Positions 32,810 through 34,943 of a DNA stretch of 34,943 nucleotides are shown here, one piece after another. How positions within the stretch are numbered: the first letter of the stretch is position 1; each line of letters starts with the position of its first letter. The stretch lies in NCBI GenBank assembly GCA_028278345.1, contig JANQEL010000156.1, forward strand, positions 1 through 34,943, in the 5' to 3' direction. Both the position numbers and the translations under genes were made by a program. This DNA comes from Myxococcota bacterium. GTDB lineage: Bacteria > Myxococcota_A > UBA9160 > UBA4427. Under the pieces are notes generated by a model. It saw nothing but the letters and a program-made list of their open reading frames with translations, made no database searches and was not told where the DNA came from.

Positions 32810-33607
32810 TTGAAGTCTCCCTCCCGATCGCGTCGCGGCGGCGGCGCGCGGAAGCGCCCGAGCCGCGAGCGGCTGAGCGGAATCCACAGCTGCCGTGAGG
32901 CCCTGCGCGCGGGGCGCCGTCAGCTCGAGCAGTTGCTGGTGAAGCCCGGGGCCGATCGCCGGCCCGAGGTGGCCGAGGTGATCGAGCTGGCCCGAGGCCT
33001 CGGGGTGCCGATCCACGAGCGCGAGCTCGACCCCGGATTCGTCGGCGAGGGGGTGAACCCCCAGGGTGTTGTGCTGGAGGCCGGGCCGATCCCGGAAGTC
33101 GACATCGAGGAGCTGGCCCAGCCCGCTTCGGGGCCTCGTCGGCTGATTGCGCTAGATGGGGTCGAAGACCCCCAGAACGTCGGAGCCCTGGCACGGGTGG
33201 CGGAAGGGGCTGGCTGCCTGGGCATGCTGCTCTCGAAGCGCCGAGCGCCACCGCTCTCACCGGCGGTCGCCCGGGCCAGCGCCGGAGCCATCGAGTGGCT
33301 TCCCGTGGCGCGCGAGACGAACCTGAGCCGCGCGATCAACTACTTGAAAGAAAAAGGCTTTTGGGTCGTGGGGGCAGACCCGGGCGCAACCGAGTCGCTG
33401 TTTCGGGTACCCGATCGCGTACTGCAGGGCGACCTGGTGGTCGTGATGGGGGCCGAGGGCAGGGGGCTTAGGCCCGAGATCGAGAAGCTCGTCGACCATC
33501 CGGTTCGCATCGAGATGCAGGGCGAAGTCGCCTCGCTCAACGTCTCGACGGCGGCCGCCGTGCTGCTCTTCGAGCTCCAGCGCCGGGCCGATCAGGCTCG
33601 GGATTGA
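32810..33607 (+). CDS. rlmB: 23S rRNA 2'-O-ribose methyltransferase RlmB (SpoU/TrmH family)
   Basis: 265 residues. SPOUT motifs are LDGVEDPQNVGALARVAEG, then VVVMGAEGRGLRPEI and IEMQGEVASLNVSTAAAVLL, with the knot-forming C-terminus intact. After a basic leader the N-terminal substrate-binding part (LSGIHSCREALRAG, 22-35) is that of RlmB, which methylates the 2'-O of G2251 in the 23S P-loop. TTG 32810 is the only fitting start near the conserved region and has no strong ribosome site. It lies just upstream of the tRNA - tuf block, an arrangement found in many bacteria. A double hairpin follows its stop codon. Confidence 0.88.
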   Translation: MKSPSRSRRGGGARKRPSRERLSGIHSCREALRAGRRQLEQLLVKPGADRRPEVAEVIELARGLGVPIHERELDPGFVGEGVNPQGVVLEAGPIPEVDIEELAQPASGPRRLIALDGVEDPQNVGALARVAEGAGCLGMLLSKRRAPPLSPAVARASAGAIEWLPVARETNLSRAINYLKEKGFWVVGADPGATESLFRVPDRVLQGDLVVVMGAEGRGLRPEIEKLVDHPVRIEMQGEVASLNVSTAAAVLLFELQRRADQARD

Positions 33608-33618
33608 GCTTCCCGGCC

Positions 33619-33659
33619 GGGCCCGTCAGGCGGTGAATCCGCCCCCGATCGGCGGGCCC
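33619..33659 (+). terminator. Nested hairpin after rlmB
   Basis: GGGCCCG (33619-33625) pairs with CGGGCCC (33653-33659), enclosing GGCGG-TGAAT-CCGCC (33629-33643). There is no T-run, so it may act with Rho or only stabilise the 3' end. Confidence 0.5.
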
Positions 33660-33670
33660 GAGAGGCCCGT

Positions 33671-33688
33671 TCGGCGACTCGTCGCCGA
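33671..33688 (+). terminator. Second hairpin after rlmB
   Basis: TCGGCGAC-TC-GTCGCCGA, a perfect 8-bp arm with a very tight loop, followed by GTGCGCCCGGGTTCTCT. It lies between rlmB and the tRNA promoter. Confidence 0.4.
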
Positions 33689-33743
33689 GTGCGCCCGGGT
33701 TCTCTAACTTCGCATTCCATTTGCGAAAATCGTGTGTCCGCCG

Positions 33744-33773
33744 TTGCTCCGCGCGGGCGGTTGGGTATATAGT
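33744..33773 (+). promoter_or_regulatory. Promoter of the tRNA-Thr(UGU) transcript
   Basis: TTGCTC (33744-33749) and TATATA/TATAGT (33766-33773) with a 16-18 base spacer, about 20 bases before the tRNA. The AT-rich TATATAGT is conspicuous in GC-rich surroundings. Confidence 0.5.
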
Positions 33774-33791
33774 CCCGCCGGCCGAATCCGC

Positions 33792-33864
33792 GCTGGCGTA
33801 GCTCAACTGGTAGAGCATCGGATTTGTAATCCGAAGGTTAAGGGTTCGAGTCCCCTCGCCAGCT
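33792..33864 (+). tRNA. tRNA-Thr (anticodon UGU)
   Basis: Acceptor GCTGGCG/CGCCAGC, anticodon stem TCGGA/TCCGA with loop TTTGTAA (TGT), T-loop TTCGAGT, discriminator T. The next bases are CCG, so the CCA end is not encoded, unlike the other tRNAs here. Confidence 0.95.
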
Positions 33865-34377
33865 CCGAGCAGAACCCGACACCGATCTCAAGAACGAAAC
33901 GCGTTGAAGTTGGTTCTCTTTCCGAGTTCAACGACGTCTTCCAAGGGACCCCTGTCGGCGAATGCGAAGAGCAAGGCGAGGCGGCGGAAAAGAACGGCGG
34001 CAAGAAATCAACGGCGACCATTCAAGCAAGCGGGGGTGAAGGCGCACACATCGGAACCGCGCCGCGCAACATCTCGAATCAGCTTCTGATTCATCCACAT
34101 ACACAGTCAGTTCGCCGCGCGTCTCATCGTCATCGAAGCGACCGCGTGAGCGAGCGACAGACGAAGTAGCGATCCAGGGTTCGAACGATCCGTCTTCGTC
34201 GCGTGACCGTCACACGCCAAAACACACCGTGTGAGTCTCGTATCCGCGACCGAAGACAGGGCGTAAAAAGCCTCGGGTCTCTTTACGCTTTTGAACGACT
34301 TCGAGGACTTCGACGGCTGAGCGCCGCGAGACAGACACGAGGCGGTCGTTCGCGGATATGCAAAGAAGGATTTTCAC
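33865..34377 (+). other. 513-bp spacer between tRNA-Thr(UGU) and tRNA-Tyr
   Basis: No gene I can support. The spacer is purine-rich and less GC-rich than the coding DNA. It holds a terminator-like hairpin at 34261-34292 but no clear second promoter; GATATG near 34355-34360 is a weak -10 candidate without a good -35. Spacers of this kind are common in tRNA-tuf operons, though 513 bases is long. Confidence 0.5.
34261..34292 (+). terminator. Terminator-like hairpin in the tRNA spacer
   Basis: GCGTAAA (34261-34267) and TTTACGC (34282-34288) form a 7-bp stem with a 14-base loop, directly followed by TTTT. It could end the tRNA-Thr(UGU) transcript or attenuate read-through into tRNA-Tyr and tuf. 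Confidence 0.45.
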
Positions 34378-34464
34378 GGAGAGGTACCGAAGTGGCTAAC
34401 CGGGGCAGACTGTAAATCTGCTGGCCTCTGGCCTACGGAGGTTCGAATCCTCCCCTCTCCACCA
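34378..34464 (+). tRNA. tRNA-Tyr (anticodon GUA)
   Basis: Acceptor GGAGAGG/CCTCTCC, anticodon stem GCAGA/TCTGC with loop CTGTAAA (GTA), long variable arm, T-arm GGAGG-TTCGAAT-CCTCC, encoded CCA at 34462-34464. Confidence 0.96.
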
Positions 34465-34535
34465 ATTCAACGATTCAGCAAAGCAAGGCACGGCATTCGC
34501 GAACAGGACGAACCGGAAACGAGGAAAGACACCAG

Positions 34536-34612
34536 GCGGGAATAGCTCAGCTGGCTAGAGCACGAGCCTTCCAAGCTCGGGGTCGCGGGTTCGAATCCCG
34601 TTTCCCGCTCCA
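34536..34612 (+). tRNA. tRNA-Gly (anticodon UCC)
   Basis: Acceptor GCGGGAA/TTCCCGC, anticodon stem CGAGC/GCTCG with loop CTTCCAA (TCC), T-loop TTCGAAT, encoded CCA at 34610-34612. Confidence 0.96.
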
Positions 34613-34660
34613 AATCACAAACCCGACAGAACGGAATCGAACGAAATCAATAGAGAGTTT

Positions 34661-34943
<283 letters not shown>

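Overview
The window looks like chromosome from a high-GC, Gram-negative bacterium of the former Deltaproteobacteria (Myxococcota/Desulfobacterota-like). That placement is inference. It rests on GC-rich coding sequence with E. coli-like Shine-Dalgarno sites, a PEP-CTERM surface protein, a rlmB - tRNA - tuf block, a selenocysteine peroxiredoxin, and many CoA-ester catabolic genes. No rRNA, CRISPR array or insertion sequence was seen.

Layout. 1-3464 (minus): a 3'-truncated peroxiredoxin whose catalytic Cys codon is TGA, followed directly by a SECIS-like hairpin; an HSL-family esterase; an ExeA/GspA-like ATPase with a PEGA tail. 3873-4669 (plus): PEP-CTERM protein and a strong terminator. 4830-6790: tRNA-Leu(UAA) with a 1.9-kb element inserted at its 3' end, bounded by an exact 26-bp direct repeat, carrying one unknown gene with a HEPN-like motif and a hairpin-rich non-coding stretch but no integrase. 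6802-8126 (minus): a COMT-type methyltransferase and a two-TM protein. 8220-10661 (plus): a tandem CaiB/BaiF CoA-transferase.

10666-16119 is a divergent unit. A TetR regulator and a DAO-family flavoprotein run left; an acetoin-dehydrogenase-like acoABC operon runs right. A palindromic operator lies inside the plus-strand promoter. 16131-19167 (minus): tandem acyl-CoA dehydrogenase plus enoyl-CoA hydratase. 19292-20152 (plus): metallo-beta-lactamase-fold hydrolase. 20146-26844 (minus): a likely operon of CaiB CoA-transferase, double-hotdog MaoC-like hydratase, SDR, CYP51-type P450 fused to a ferredoxin, and a lipase-like hydrolase. 27039-30864: an SDR, another CaiB transferase and an acyl-CoA synthetase.

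30874-34943: small unknown protein, DUF4388-like protein, rlmB, then tRNA-Thr(UGU), tRNA-Tyr, tRNA-Gly, tRNA-Thr(GGU) and the start of tuf.

Together the accessory part reads as a toolkit for activating, oxidising and dismantling lipid or steroid-like acids as CoA thioesters: ligase and CoA-transferases load CoA, the dehydrogenase and hydratases run beta-oxidation-like steps, and SDRs and the CYP51-ferredoxin oxidise the skeleton. The substrate cannot be read from sequence. The most unusual items are the Sec-peroxiredoxin, the CYP51-ferredoxin fusion in a catabolic operon, and the integrase-free tRNA-Leu element.
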